64,000 bases of DNA, from NCBI RefSeq assembly GCF_003957515.1, contig NZ_RQXW01000003.1, forward strand, positions 62,001 to 126,000, given 5' to 3'. Positions within the stretch are counted from its first letter, which is position 1. The number at the start of each line of letters is the position of its first letter. Below the pieces are notes generated by a model. The model was not told where the DNA came from. It worked only from the letters and a program-made list of their open reading frames with translations, and made no database searches. Made by a program: the position numbers and the translations under genes. Origin of the DNA: Amphritea opalescens (lineage in GTDB: Bacteria > Pseudomonadota > Gammaproteobacteria > Pseudomonadales > Balneatricaceae). Positions 1 to 11,650 of the stretch are shown piece by piece.

Positions 1-431
1 CCGATGCGTGATGCGATATAGAGCTTGCCCGCATCGTTCATCGCTAGATCGTTACGCTGACTGGCCATCTGCGCATGCCAGCCAAGATAATCCAGCGCAG
101 TGTCAATCTCAGCCACCGAACCCGACCAGTTCTCACTCGCTAGGCGATACTCTTCCCAATCGGCATAAGGCGGCTGGATATACTCGCTGGCATCGGTACC
201 CACCGGCATGTTTAACTCAGCCAAGGCGATATGCAGAGGCAGCCCCCAATGGCTTTCGGTGGCTACCGCAGCATCGAGCCAATCGTTATTCTGATAGAGG
301 CCACGGCAAAATGGATTATCAGGCTTGGCAAACCGTTCCGGAACGACGTCAGCAATCTGACTACAGCCCTGCAACAACAAGGCACTCAGCAAACACAAAG
401 GGATTGACCGGTAAAACATCGAGCGCTGCAT
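1..431 (-). CDS. Putative lipoprotein, possibly lytic-transglycosylase-like (partial, 3' end outside window)
   Basis: The minus strand reads MQRSMFYRSIPLCLLSALLL then QGC, a signal peptide ending in a lipobox with Cys as the lipidation site, followed by about 120 residues rich in Trp, Asn and acidic residues. The reading frame is open to the window edge. The start at 431 has an AAGGA element about 10 bases upstream; an in-frame Met at 419 is an alternative. It begins 13 bases after the ligA stop, so it is probably the last gene of the zipA-ligA unit. Pseudomonas genomes carry a small lysozyme/transglycosylase-fold lipoprotein gene after ligA, and this may be its counterpart (from memory). No catalytic residue can be assigned from the visible part. 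Confidence 0.6.
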   Translation of the reverse strand, partial: MQRSMFYRSIPLCLLSALLLQGCSQIADVVPERFAKPDNPFCRGLYQNNDWLDAAVATESHWGLPLHIALAELNMPVGTDASEYIQPPYADWEEYRLASENWSGSVAEIDTALDYLGWHAQMASQRNDLAMNDAGKLYIASRI

Positions 432-444
432 GGGTTTGTCTTCC

Positions 445-2481
<2,037 letters not shown>

Positions 2482-2494
2482 TTATCTGGGACTA

Positions 2495-4390
2495 TCAGGC
2501 GGTTGTCGTTTTTTTCAGCTTACGCATTTCGAATTTACGAATGCGCTCACGATAATGTTCTTTGGTTTGATTACGCATAGTGGAGCGGTTCTCATCCAGC
2601 AGCACGCCGTTGAGATTAGCCGCCACCGCAGAGGCTGTGGCTAACATACATTCGTAAGCGTTCATCACATCGCGGGGTTCTTCCATGGACATAAAGAACG
2701 TCACACCACGGGTTTCAATGCTATCCATGGTGTCGATATCGAAATAGCCGGGTTCCAGCGCGTTGGTCATACTGAACTGTATCGCGCCTTTATCGATACC
2801 ATCTTCATAACGATGGAATATTTTCATATCGCCATAGCGCATACCGCAGGCCAATAAAATTTGCAGCAGGTTACGGCCAGAAAAGCTTTGCTCCCCTTCC
2901 GTGGCCACCACAGAGATCACCAGCACCTTATCGGCTTCAGGAATTTTCTGCAGCGATTGACCTTTGATACCCATCGCAGCCGATTCAGCTTTATCTTGCG
3001 CTTCAGCTGTTTGCTTAATATGGCCATGATCAGCGGATGGATTTGACCTAGAGACTGTCGGCTCATCTCGGGAGGCCGCCGCGACATTAGCCGATTCATC
3101 GGTAAATAACCCCGTTAGTTCGGTTTGCTCATCATCATCGATAGCCGAAAAATGAGCGGGTTCGATGGGCGCTTCATACCTTGGTTTTGACTGAACGGAT
3201 GGTTCGGCTTTTCTTAAAGGTGCGGCACGCTCTTGGTGTTCCGGCAGATCCATACTGGCCTGCTGCAACGGCTGATGATCGTCCCGTTTCGGACGCATAA
3301 GCTCGCTGACCGGGCGGGTATAATCAAATTCATGTTCGTCTTCATCAACCATGATGTCATCGCGGGTTTCGCTGCGGAAACCCTCTGGCAACGAATCGAT
3401 CAGATCATCCTCTTCGACGGCGTAGGCCGCAGGGCGACGCTTATCCACTACCTCTTCGGCAGAGAACATATCATCGATATCAGGCTGATCTGTTGCTTCA
3501 ACAGGTCGGACTAAGGGCGCGGTTTCTGGTTCTAATTCTACTTCTAGCTCGGCTTCTAACTCTACTTCTGGCTCTGGCTGAACAATCGATTGAATCATAG
3601 GAATATCATCGACAATATCACTATCATCAACGGTATTTATGGAATCGGTTCGCGAAGGTTCTGCTGACTCAATCTCTACAAGTGTTTCCGGCTCAGCTGT
3701 CCGTACAACCCGCACCGCAGAAACACCTTCATCCATTTCATCAAATGAAGGGCCATCATGATGGGGAGGAAAGCTATCGGCTGGCGCAAACAATGGATCT
3801 TGCTCATCCGCCACATCGGTTAGCAAGGATGGGATCTCATACTCAGGTTGTGGTTTATCAGCTGCGGGGGTCGCAAGAGGCTCTTTCGATACCTCAGGTT
3901 TATGCGCACCTAGTTTTAACTCAGGCTTTAACTCAGACTTTAATTCAGGCGCGGACTGGGCCTTTGCTGACGCTGCAGGCTGAACTTCAGGCTCGACCTT
4001 TCTCACCGGTGACAGGTCTAAGCTATTAAAACTAGGCTCAACATGGGCTTCTGCAGTACGGGCATCTGAAAAACTAGGCTCCGTCTTATCAGCGGAAGTA
4101 GTACGGCCGAACGCAGGTTCTCGGCGAGCATCCGCGCGAACGTCACCGCTCTTATTAGCATTCGTATTAGCATTCGCGATATTTGCATTAGCAACACGGG
4201 CGCCGCCACCCGGCAATTCAGGATTAAAGGAGGATTCTTCGACGACTTCGGGTAGATCGGCTAACGACTTATCGATTTTCATCTTCAGTCGATTACCGCT
4301 ACCACGCATCCGGCGCCAACCATCCAATACAATCAGGAGAACAACTATCACGCCACCGATAATCAGCCATTCGCGTAATCCTAATTCCAT
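2495..4390 (-). CDS. zipA: Cell division protein ZipA with an expanded linker
   Basis: ZipA tethers FtsZ to the inner membrane at the division site. The protein starts with a short periplasmic tip and one transmembrane helix (residues about 8-25, LIIGGVIVVLLIVLDG) followed by basic residues. The C-terminal FtsZ-binding domain starts near residue 485 (DKVLVISVVATEGEQSFSG) and ends in a basic tail. Between them is an unusually long acidic, Pro/Glu-rich linker of about 450 residues. The whole protein is 631 residues against 328 in E. coli. The linker holds small repeats: NAN-type triplets near residue 70, ELKxELK near 150, and an ELE/EVELE run near 275. ligA follows. The ccm operon lies 66 bases upstream, where Pseudomonas has smc. 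Confidence 0.93.
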   Translation of the reverse strand: MELGLREWLIIGGVIVVLLIVLDGWRRMRGSGNRLKMKIDKSLADLPEVVEESSFNPELPGGGARVANANIANANTNANKSGDVRADARREPAFGRTTSADKTEPSFSDARTAEAHVEPSFNSLDLSPVRKVEPEVQPAASAKAQSAPELKSELKPELKLGAHKPEVSKEPLATPAADKPQPEYEIPSLLTDVADEQDPLFAPADSFPPHHDGPSFDEMDEGVSAVRVVRTAEPETLVEIESAEPSRTDSINTVDDSDIVDDIPMIQSIVQPEPEVELEAELEVELEPETAPLVRPVEATDQPDIDDMFSAEEVVDKRRPAAYAVEEDDLIDSLPEGFRSETRDDIMVDEDEHEFDYTRPVSELMRPKRDDHQPLQQASMDLPEHQERAAPLRKAEPSVQSKPRYEAPIEPAHFSAIDDDEQTELTGLFTDESANVAAASRDEPTVSRSNPSADHGHIKQTAEAQDKAESAAMGIKGQSLQKIPEADKVLVISVVATEGEQSFSGRNLLQILLACGMRYGDMKIFHRYEDGIDKGAIQFSMTNALEPGYFDIDTMDSIETRGVTFFMSMEEPRDVMNAYECMLATASAVAANLNGVLLDENRSTMRNQTKEHYRERIRKFEMRKLKKTTTA

Positions 4391-4456
4391 TGCCAGATAT
4401 TACCCTTATCTAATTTATATACATTGCACAGAAATACCTGTGCTGGATTTCATCAA

Positions 4457-5710
4457 TTATTCAACGACGTGATCAATAGACAGTTCTAATATATCAACTT
4501 GTCCATGAACAGCAACAGAAGAAATGATTCCGCTCAAATCACCCGGCTGAGGCGTCGGTTGTCCTGACGCCGATATCCGCGCGACCAACTCAACGGTTTC
4601 GGCTCCCGACAGCTTCGCTTGTGGACTCATAGAGCTACTATCATCCAACACCACGGTCAACGGCAGATCAGCGACCGTCAAGCGCTTAGCCGCCAGTGGC
4701 ATGCGTCCACCGACTGGACGGGCTAAGACAAACAACGTCATATCGGGCGTCACACGACTACGCAACGCGGGGTCGAGGCTCACGGACAATGTCAATTTCA
4801 CCTCGGCTAATTCAGGTAGATCGGGAACCGTCTCACCTGCCGCCAACAATTTATCCCGAGCCGAACGAATACCCGACTTGAGTGAATCCGCCTGCTCATC
4901 TACCGCATTACGAAGCCCTTTCTGCCAGAATGCCATTGCCTGGCGATAGTCTTCCTTCTCGTAGGCCGCAATACCTAGCAGACCCAGTGCCGTCACTTCA
5001 TAGGGATCGATCGACAGCGTTTTTTCGACTTCGTTATTAATCTGATCATTCAACTGCCCTTGATTGGCAAAAAACAGCGCTTGGGCATATTGACCATTCA
5101 CACCGGCATATTGCGGTGCCTCTTCTGGTAAATATTTTAACGCGTTGCTATACCCTTCTGCTGCCGCTGGGTAGTTTTGCATGCTCATAAAGGTGTTTGC
5201 CAGCAGATACCAACCCTGAGGGTTTTCTGGTTCCTGTGCAAGACGGTTTTGCAGGGCGGTCACCGCTTCTTCAACCGTCGGTGTTTTACCATTAAATGGA
5301 TCGATAGGGCCGTTGATTGCGATGGCTAAGTCACCTGAGCGCCCTTGCTCTGAATAGATAGCTAACCCCGCTGCCGGCACCAAGATTGCCAGTACAAACG
5401 CCGTGATAACGCCACGGGAGGTAATGATCAAGGGTTTACTGGATGAACTAACGGTATCATCCACGTCTTGGAGCAGGTTGCGTTCTAATTCGAGCTTCAA
5501 CGAGGCAAAGTTTTCCTCATCGAGGTTGCCCGCTGCACGCTCATGATTAAGCTCGGCAAGACGCTCTTCGTAGATAGAGATATTCAGTTCGCGACGATCG
5601 ACATCCGCCTGATTCTCCGCCCCAGACTGACGTCCTTGATAAACCGGATATAGAACGAATGCCACCGCCAGCAGTGAAAGCAGTGCAATACCTAACCATA
5701 ACGCCGTCAT
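4457..5710 (-). CDS. ccmI: Cytochrome c maturation protein CcmI
   Basis: CcmI delivers apocytochrome c to the CcmF/CcmH heme lyase. The N-terminus has a transmembrane segment (LWLGIALLSLLAVAFVLYPV), a cytoplasmic leucine-rich stretch typical of CcmI, and a second transmembrane segment near residues 100-118 (GVITAFVLAILVPAAGLAI). A TPR-containing periplasmic domain follows (WYLLANTFMSMQNYPAAAEG near 170, then ALGLLGIAAYEKEDYRQAM). The C-terminal part (about 300-417) is a beta-rich domain found in long CcmI proteins. The 417 residues match the fused CcmI type. The start overlaps the ccmH stop by 4 bases, so translation is probably coupled. It is the last gene of the ccm operon. Confidence 0.93.
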   Translation of the reverse strand: MTALWLGIALLSLLAVAFVLYPVYQGRQSGAENQADVDRRELNISIYEERLAELNHERAAGNLDEENFASLKLELERNLLQDVDDTVSSSSKPLIITSRGVITAFVLAILVPAAGLAIYSEQGRSGDLAIAINGPIDPFNGKTPTVEEAVTALQNRLAQEPENPQGWYLLANTFMSMQNYPAAAEGYSNALKYLPEEAPQYAGVNGQYAQALFFANQGQLNDQINNEVEKTLSIDPYEVTALGLLGIAAYEKEDYRQAMAFWQKGLRNAVDEQADSLKSGIRSARDKLLAAGETVPDLPELAEVKLTLSVSLDPALRSRVTPDMTLFVLARPVGGRMPLAAKRLTVADLPLTVVLDDSSSMSPQAKLSGAETVELVARISASGQPTPQPGDLSGIISSVAVHGQVDILELSIDHVVE

Positions 5711-6180
5711 TTAGTTTGTTCCTGTTTCAATAACTGATCGAGCTTTTGTTTTTCCACATCACTCAGGTTAGCCTTGGGTTTACCCGGCTCGGCCTTTTTG
5801 CGTTTGCCACTCACCAACAACACCACGACCACACCAATCAGCAGCAAACCCGCTGGCCCATACCATAGCAGATAGGTTTGCTCGGTCACCCGCGGCCGAT
5901 AGAGAACAAATTCACCGTAGCGACCGACCATAAAATCAATTACCTGCTGGTCGTCAGCACCCTCTTCCAGCATGCGGTGTAACTCGTTACGCAGATCTTC
6001 GGCGATCGGCGAATTGGAATCAGCAATATTCTGATTCTGACACTTAGGGCAGCGCAACTCAGCCGCTAGCGATTGAAACCGCTCACGGGTAGCATTGTCC
6101 TTAAATTCATAAGTATCGATGGCGGCACTGGCTAACGTGCTAACACTCAGCAGTATCACCCATAAAACATGGCGGATCAT
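5707..6180 (-). CDS. ccmH: Cytochrome c maturation thiol oxidoreductase CcmH
   Basis: CcmH reduces the CXXCH thiols of apocytochrome c and is part of the heme ligation module. It has a signal peptide (residues 1-20, ending ASA), the family active site LRCPKCQNQ with Cys44 and Cys47, the following NIADSNSPIAEDLR signature, and a C-terminal transmembrane helix (about 103-124) with a basic tail. At 157 residues it is the short form that works with a separate CcmI, which follows directly. Its start codon overlaps the last base of ccmG. Confidence 0.96.
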   Translation of the reverse strand: MIRHVLWVILLSVSTLASAAIDTYEFKDNATRERFQSLAAELRCPKCQNQNIADSNSPIAEDLRNELHRMLEEGADDQQVIDFMVGRYGEFVLYRPRVTEQTYLLWYGPAGLLLIGVVVVLLVSGKRKKAEPGKPKANLSDVEKQKLDQLLKQEQTK

Positions 6181-6710
6181 CAGTTCACCTCCAGCTGTTT
6201 CATACGCTCACGCAAATCACTCCAGACCCGCTCATCGATCGCACCGATATGCTTGTAACGGATAATTCCTTGAGCATCCAACAGAAAGGTTTCCGGCGCA
6301 CCATAAACCCCTAGATTTAATCCAAGTTTTCCGTCTGGATCATAAATATTCAGAGCGTAAGGATTTCTGTAATTATCCAGCCAGATCTTCGCTTTCTCGC
6401 GATCATCCTTGTAGTTAACGCCGTAGATCGTAATGCCTTCATTCTGAACCATACGGTTTAGCTGGGCATGCTCCTCTTTACAGGTCGGGCACCAGGTTGC
6501 CCAAACATTCAGCAGTGCTGGGCGCCCTTTTAGATCGGCAGCGGTAATGGTCTGTTGCTCATCGAGCAGATCAGACAAACTAAACGCAGGTACCGGCTTA
6601 TTGATCAGCGGTGACGGTATGCTTTCGGTATTTTTACCAATACCGTTCCAAAGAAACAGCCCTAGTGCAACAAACAACACTAGGGGAACAATAACAATTA
6701 ATCGACGCAT
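6180..6710 (-). CDS. ccmG: Thiol:disulfide interchange protein CcmG (DsbE)
   Basis: A membrane-anchored periplasmic thioredoxin-like protein that keeps apocytochrome c or CcmH thiols reduced. An N-terminal anchor (about 5-22) is followed by a thioredoxin fold with active site WATWCPTCKEE (Cys74, Cys77) and the cis-Pro loop GVYGAPETF. The 176 residues match the family length. It sits between ccmF and ccmH, the standard order, with 24 bases to the ccmF stop and a one-base overlap with ccmH. Confidence 0.96.
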   Translation of the reverse strand: MRRLIVIVPLVLFVALGLFLWNGIGKNTESIPSPLINKPVPAFSLSDLLDEQQTITAADLKGRPALLNVWATWCPTCKEEHAQLNRMVQNEGITIYGVNYKDDREKAKIWLDNYRNPYALNIYDPDGKLGLNLGVYGAPETFLLDAQGIIRYKHIGAIDERVWSDLRERMKQLEVN

Positions 6711-6734
6711 CGTTATACCTATTGAAACACTTAA

Positions 6735-8696
6735 TCAAGCCGCAGCCCGGGCAGCTTCCCGCCGGGCCTGTTTACGGTATCGAGGATCGGTCGCCGCCAG
6801 GAGACCACCAGCGGTCATCAGCAAGCCACCTAACCAGAGCCAGCGAACATAGGGTTTGTACTGCACCCGCACGGCCCAAGCACCATCGCCTAAGGATTCG
6901 CCCAACGCCACATAAAGATCACGGAACAAACCAGGATCGATATCCGCTTCAGTCATCACATTGCCTCGGGCAGGGTAGAAGCGTTTTTCCGGTTTTAACT
7001 CACCGTAAAAGTCGCCTTTATAAAGCACCCGTATCACCCCCACATCAGCGGTATAGTTAGGCCCCTGTTTTTTCTGTGCGCCTAAAAACTCAAACTGATA
7101 GTCACTAAAATGCAGCACATCACCCGGCGCCATTCGCAGGTCTCGTTCTTCGTTATAGATGCTAACCATCAGTGCACCCACAACCGCTACCGCGATCCCG
7201 AAGTGAGCTAGCATCATGCCCACATAGCTACGGGACATACCTGTTAAGGCTTTTTTCAGGTTACTGCGACCCGCGACCTTGCGCCAAAAATCTTTGATGC
7301 TGGTAAAGACCACCCAGAACACCAGCGTCATCACACCGGCAACCGTTAGATTAAAGCTCTCGGCATAATAGTATTGGAATAACAGCCCGGCAATCAGGCT
7401 TAATACCGCTGGCAACCATAGCTGCTGTAGCAAATAGGTCAGTGACGTTTCCCGCCACCGAGCAGCCACACCGACCCCCATCGCGCCAAGAATCAGCAAC
7501 ATCAAAGGAATAAACAGCGAGTTAAAATATGGCGGGCCAACCGAGATCTTACCCCACCCCATCGCATCCACAATCAATGGATAGATAGTGCCGAGCAATA
7601 CCATCATCGCCGAGACGACCAAGAGGATATTATTAATCAACAGCATGGTTTCACGGGATAACAAAGCAAAGCTGGATTCACTCTTCACATTCCCCGCTTT
7701 TACCGCGTAGAGCACCAAAGAGCCACCGATGGTAATAACCAACAGCGCCAGAATAAAATAACCACGGTCGGGATCGGACGCGAACGCATGCACCGAGGTC
7801 AACACACCGGAGCGCACGAGGAAGGTGCCGAGCAGACTCAAAGAGAAGGCAAAGATCGCCAGCAATACGGTCCAACTCTTAAACACACCCCGTTTTTCGG
7901 TCACCGCCAGTGAATGCACCAGCGCCGTGCCTACTAACCAAGGCATGAAAGAAGCGTTTTCCACAGGATCCCAGAACCACCAGCCACCCCAGCCAAGCTC
8001 GTAATACGCCCACCAGCTACCCAAACCGATACCTAGGGTCAGGAAAGCCCAAGCAATACTCGTCCAAGGACGAGACCAACGGGCCCAAGCAGAATCGAGA
8101 CGACCGGTAAGCAACGCAGCAATAGCGAAAGCAAAGGCGACAGAGAAGCCCACATAGCCCATATAGAGCATCGGTGGGTGAATAATCAGCCCGATATCCT
8201 GCAGCAACGGATTAAGATCGCCACCTTCCAACGGAAACGCCGGCAGATGTCGATCAAATGGGCTGGAAGTCATCAGGGTAAAGAGCGTAAAACCAACGGC
8301 CACGATCCCCATCACCCCTAACACTCGGGCAACGATCTCGATCGGCATGTTTTTACTTTTGAAGGCCACCGCCACGGTCCAACCACTGAGAATAAACACC
8401 CACAGTAGCAAGGAGCCCTCATGCCCACCCCAGACCGCACTGATCTTAAAATACCAAGGTAACAGGGTATTGGAGTTGGTGGCCACATAGACGACGGAAA
8501 AATCATCAACGACAAAGGAGTAACCCAAACAGGTAATACTGATCGCCAAAAAGAAAAACATCCCCACCGATAACGGGCGGGCATAGTTCATCATCAGCGT
8601 ATTACCCATGGAAGCGCCGACCATCGGCACAACCGCCAGTAAGGCAGACATACAGAGCGCTAAAATCAGCGCGTATTGTCCTAATTCTGGAATCAT
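6735..8696 (-). CDS. ccmF: Heme lyase subunit CcmF
   Basis: A large polytopic membrane protein that attaches heme from holo-CcmE to apocytochrome c. The 653 residues and roughly 15 hydrophobic segments match the family. The tryptophan-rich WWD motif is clear ([20 protein letters not shown]), as are the conserved upstream motifs [12 protein letters not shown] and [11 protein letters not shown], whose His residues are of the kind that ligand heme. A large periplasmic domain precedes the last transmembrane helix. The start overlaps the ccmE stop by 4 bases. Confidence 0.97.
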   Translation of the reverse strand: MIPELGQYALILALCMSALLAVVPMVGASMGNTLMMNYARPLSVGMFFFLAISITCLGYSFVVDDFSVVYVATNSNTLLPWYFKISAVWGGHEGSLLLWVFILSGWTVAVAFKSKNMPIEIVARVLGVMGIVAVGFTLFTLMTSSPFDRHLPAFPLEGGDLNPLLQDIGLIIHPPMLYMGYVGFSVAFAFAIAALLTGRLDSAWARWSRPWTSIAWAFLTLGIGLGSWWAYYELGWGGWWFWDPVENASFMPWLVGTALVHSLAVTEKRGVFKSWTVLLAIFAFSLSLLGTFLVRSGVLTSVHAFASDPDRGYFILALLVITIGGSLVLYAVKAGNVKSESSFALLSRETMLLINNILLVVSAMMVLLGTIYPLIVDAMGWGKISVGPPYFNSLFIPLMLLILGAMGVGVAARWRETSLTYLLQQLWLPAVLSLIAGLLFQYYYAESFNLTVAGVMTLVFWVVFTSIKDFWRKVAGRSNLKKALTGMSRSYVGMMLAHFGIAVAVVGALMVSIYNEERDLRMAPGDVLHFSDYQFEFLGAQKKQGPNYTADVGVIRVLYKGDFYGELKPEKRFYPARGNVMTEADIDPGLFRDLYVALGESLGDGAWAVRVQYKPYVRWLWLGGLLMTAGGLLAATDPRYRKQARREAARAAA

Positions 8697-9160
8697 AACG
8701 GCTGGGCTCCTTTAGCGCGCATCTGCTCCGGCATCTTACCGGCTTTTTCTAACGCTTCGGCGACTTCCGGTGGCATATAGTTTTCATCATGTTTCGCAAG
8801 CACTTCGACGGCTTCGAACACGCCATCACTGTTCATCTCACCCTGAGCAACGATCCCCTGCCCTTCACGGAAAAGGTCCGGCAGAATACCCGTAAAGTGA
8901 ACCGTCACCTTGTTAGCAAAGTCAGTCATCTCGAAGGTCACGTCCAAGCTTTCGGTATCCCGCTTCACACTACCTTCAACCACCATGCCGCCGGCTCGGA
9001 TACGGGTCCTTTCCGGCGCTTTTTGTTCGACAATATCGGTGGGCGAATAAAATAGGTTTATATTTTGGTTAAGCGCGTACATCACCAACCCGACAGCGGT
9101 GGCGGCACCAAAGACAATAAAAAGCACAATAATCAGGCGCTGTTTACGTTTAGGGTTCAT
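8693..9160 (-). CDS. ccmE: Periplasmic heme chaperone CcmE
   Basis: CcmE binds heme covalently and passes it to CcmF. The protein has a basic N-terminus, one transmembrane anchor (residues 9-29), an OB-fold domain, and the heme-attachment motif [10 protein letters not shown] with the reactive His124 and Tyr128. The 155 residues match the family. The ATG overlaps the stop of ccmD (ATGA), so the two are probably translationally coupled. Confidence 0.97.
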   Translation of the reverse strand: MNPKRKQRLIIVLFIVFGAATAVGLVMYALNQNINLFYSPTDIVEQKAPERTRIRAGGMVVEGSVKRDTESLDVTFEMTDFANKVTVHFTGILPDLFREGQGIVAQGEMNSDGVFEAVEVLAKHDENYMPPEVAEALEKAGKMPEQMRAKGAQPL

Positions 9161-9336
9161 GGGTTTTGTTTCTCCCTGCGCAGCCGGCGGGCTTGCTCAC
9201 TAAAGATCTGACGCTTTTGCATCAGAGGATTGACGATATTGATCGCGATCACCGCCAGTGCGATCGCATAACTCAGCCAGACATAGAGGCCGTGACCGCC
9301 CATGTCGATAAATTCGGCAAATGATTCGAAACTCAA
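9157..9336 (-). CDS. ccmD: Heme exporter accessory protein CcmD (TTG start)
   Basis: A 59-residue protein with one transmembrane segment that helps release holo-CcmE from CcmABC. Read from TTG at 9336 it begins [20 protein letters not shown], the typical CcmD opening, followed by the hydrophobic segment [14 protein letters not shown] and a basic C-terminal tail. A GAGG element lies 5-8 bases before the TTG. The first ATG (residue 12) would remove the conserved SFxxFxxF start, so TTG is preferred. It lies 10 bases after ccmC and overlaps ccmE (ATGA). Confidence 0.92.
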   Translation of the reverse strand: MSFESFAEFIDMGGHGLYVWLSYAIALAVIAINIVNPLMQKRQIFSEQARRLRREKQNP

Positions 9337-9346
9337 ACTGATACCC

Positions 9347-10099
9347 TCAATTAGCCATCAAGGCGCGTACCCAACTGCTACGACGCTCACGTTGAATAAT
9401 TTCATTGCGCAACCGCAGCATCATTGCTACGGCAAAGAAACAGTAAAAACCGATCACCATGACCAACAGTGGCAGCCACATTTCAGATGGCATCGCGGGA
9501 CGCTCGGTCAGTGTGAAAGTAGCCGGCTGATGGAGTGTATTCCACCAATCGACGGAGTATTTAATAATCGGAATATTAACCAGCCCCACCAAGGCCAGCA
9601 CCGCCGTCGACTGGGCCGCCGTGCGCTCGCTTTCAATGGCAGAATTCAGGGCAATAATCCCCAAATACAGAAAAAACAGTATCAACATCGAGGTTAGTCG
9701 TGCATCCCACACCCACCAAGAGCCCCACGTCGGTTTACCCCAGATGGCACCGGTCGCTAACGACAAGATAGCGATAGAAGCGCCAATCGGTGCACAGCAT
9801 TTCGCCACCATATCGGCGATTTTCATCTTCCAGATAAGGCCGATTGCGCCCGCCACTGCCATCAGCATATAGCAGGACTGCGCCAAGATAGATGCCGGCA
9901 CATGGATATAGATGATGCGGAAGCTATTGCCTTGCTGGTAGTCCGCAGGCGCAAAAGCCAACGCCCAAACCGTCCCGACCACCAAGGTCAACAATGCCGC
10001 TATCGCAAATATCGGTAGTAATTTACCGGTAATGTCATAACACCAGCGGGGAGAAGCCAGTTGATAAAACCAACGTGGCATCCACTTCTTTTCAGCCAT
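9347..10099 (-). CDS. ccmC: Heme handling membrane protein CcmC
   Basis: CcmC presents heme to CcmE in the periplasm. It has six hydrophobic segments, the WWD-type motif TWGSWWVWDARLTS (residues 124-137), and candidate heme-ligand His residues at 66 (YIHVPA) and 190 (NTLHQPA) flanking it. The 250 residues match the family. It lies 19 bases downstream of ccmB and is followed by ccmD. Confidence 0.97.
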   Translation of the reverse strand: MAEKKWMPRWFYQLASPRWCYDITGKLLPIFAIAALLTLVVGTVWALAFAPADYQQGNSFRIIYIHVPASILAQSCYMLMAVAGAIGLIWKMKIADMVAKCCAPIGASIAILSLATGAIWGKPTWGSWWVWDARLTSMLILFFLYLGIIALNSAIESERTAAQSTAVLALVGLVNIPIIKYSVDWWNTLHQPATFTLTERPAMPSEMWLPLLVMVIGFYCFFAVAMMLRLRNEIIQRERRSSWVRALMAN

Positions 10100-10118
10100 A
10101 TTTCAACCTTTCGGGGAT

Positions 10119-10847
10119 TTACCCACTTACACTAATTCTCAATGCGGCACCTATTGCCAGCGGAGCCAACACCAAACCCAGAGACAACATGGCTCCAAGA
10201 ATGGCCAAATATCCCCCTAGGGGCAGGCCTGTCACAGCACCCTGTACCGCCGCGCTACCAAAAATAAGTACCGGAATATAAAGCGGCAAAACCAGCAACG
10301 AGATCAACACGCCGCCTTTGCGTAAACCAACGGTTAGCGCGGCGCCAATCGCGCCCACCAAGCTTAAGGTTGGCGTGCCAAGCAATAGGCTCAGCACCAA
10401 TCCCCACATACCATCGCTGGGTAAAAACAACATGACGCCCAGCAGCGGAGCCAAAATAGTCAAGGGCAAACCGGTTAACATCCAGTGGCCCAGCACCTTC
10501 GCCAGCACCACTAAATAGAGCGGCTGCGGGCTAAGTAAAATTTGTTCCAGAGTTCCGTCTTCAAAATCAGAACGAAACAGGCTATCCATCGATAGCAGGG
10601 TTGCCAACAACGCGGCAACCCAGACCACACCCGGCGCCACATCAGCCAAAAAAGTGGGATCGGGGCTAACCCCTAACGGAAACAGGGTCGCCACCATCAA
10701 AAAGAAAATCAGTGGGTTGACCAGATCACTCTTACGCCGATACGACAGTAGCAGTTCTCTTTTTAATGCCCCCCAAAACGGGCCATCAACTCGGCACTCG
10801 GTGATCATAGCGTCGACTTCCGGTCGATTAGGCATACTATCACTCAT
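10119..10847 (-). CDS. ccmB: Cytochrome c maturation ABC transporter permease CcmB
   Basis: The membrane subunit of the CcmAB complex, which drives release of holo-CcmE from CcmC. After a hydrophilic stretch of about 25 residues it shows the CcmB opening LKRELLLSYRRKSDLVNPL, followed by six hydrophobic segments and the family motif DFEDGTLEQILLSP. At 242 residues it is some 20 longer at the N-terminus than the E. coli protein; a shorter start is possible. It overlaps the ccmA stop by 4 bases. Confidence 0.95.
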   Translation of the reverse strand: MSDSMPNRPEVDAMITECRVDGPFWGALKRELLLSYRRKSDLVNPLIFFLMVATLFPLGVSPDPTFLADVAPGVVWVAALLATLLSMDSLFRSDFEDGTLEQILLSPQPLYLVVLAKVLGHWMLTGLPLTILAPLLGVMLFLPSDGMWGLVLSLLLGTPTLSLVGAIGAALTVGLRKGGVLISLLVLPLYIPVLIFGSAAVQGAVTGLPLGGYLAILGAMLSLGLVLAPLAIGAALRISVSG

Positions 10848-11482
10848 AAAGTTCCCGCTAATTGATCAAGATTAAGTCGGCGTATTTTATCACCCATCGC
10901 CAGCTCATGATGGGTCGTCAGAATAACGCTCCCTCCCTGCTCGGCATGGGCCATCATCAGCGCCTCTTGTGCAGCGACACCTTGTTTATCGATCGCCGTA
11001 AAGGGCTCATCCAAAATCCATAGTGGCGCTCGGCTCAGATAAAGCCGCGCCAAACTGACACGACGATTCTGCCCTGCAGACAGCGTATGACAGGGCACAT
11101 CTTCATAACCGGTCAAACCCACCTGCATCAGCGCATAATCAAGTTGCTCCAGCGCCATATCGGGGTGCAGTGAGGCATACCAATGGAGGTTTTCCCGCGG
11201 TGTCAGCACCGCCTTAACGCCCGGCTGATGACCAAAATAGAGTAACGCTTCACGGTATTCCGAGGCACACTTTTCAAGATGCTCCCCTTGCCAGTAGATA
11301 TCCCCCTCGAAGTGAGATGACAAGCCACTAAGAATACGCAACAAGGTGGTTTTACCACTGCCATTCTGGCCTTCTATCTGAATCACTTCACCCGCGTGCA
11401 CTTCGAAGCAAAGCGCTTCAAAAAGCACTCGCTCATCCCGTTCGCAGAACAGATTCTCGATTTTCAGTCTGGGTGTGGACAA
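10844..11482 (-). CDS. ccmA: Cytochrome c maturation ABC transporter ATPase CcmA
   Basis: The ATP-hydrolysing subunit of CcmAB. Walker A is GQNGSGKTT (residues 38-46), the ABC signature is LSAGQ (134-138), and Walker B is LWILDEP (154-160), followed by a switch His in LTTHH. The 212 residues match this compact family. It is the first gene of the ccm operon, transcribed leftward and divergently from the fliK-like gene at 11651. Confidence 0.97.
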   Translation of the reverse strand: MSTPRLKIENLFCERDERVLFEALCFEVHAGEVIQIEGQNGSGKTTLLRILSGLSSHFEGDIYWQGEHLEKCASEYREALLYFGHQPGVKAVLTPRENLHWYASLHPDMALEQLDYALMQVGLTGYEDVPCHTLSAGQNRRVSLARLYLSRAPLWILDEPFTAIDKQGVAAQEALMMAHAEQGGSVILTTHHELAMGDKIRRLNLDQLAGTL

Positions 11483-11650
11483 CAGGGCAACCTCAAAAAA
11501 GCCACTTCAAAAAGTAAAAACGGCAATGCCTACCTTTATAATTAGCAATATCCGCCGAAAGCAAGGCATTATATACAAAATAAACAGCCGTAGTGCATAA
11601 CTCGGTTAAAAGAACTATGAAGGTGTTGAGCCGGTGCAGGAAAATCGCTA
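11483..11650. other. Divergent intergenic region between ccmA and the fliK-like gene
   Basis: This 168-base region should hold the promoters for the ccm operon (leftward) and the fliK-like/flhB-C pair (rightward). On the minus strand a TATAAT hexamer lies at 11568-11573 with no convincing -35 box. On the plus strand TTTA at 11535-11538 is followed after 15 bases by GCCGAAAG (11554-11561), an imperfect match to the FliA consensus TAAA-N15-GCCGATAA. An AGGA element lies about 10 bases before the ATG at 11651. Confidence 0.45.
11535..11561 (+). promoter_or_regulatory. Weak FliA (sigma-28)-like promoter for the fliK-like gene
   Basis: TTTA, a 15-base spacer, then GCCGAAAG. The spacing is exact and the GCCGA core is kept, but one -35 base and two -10 bases differ from consensus. 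It is oriented toward the gene at 11651. If real, it would place this extra FliK/FlhB-C pair in the late flagellar class. Confidence 0.35.
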
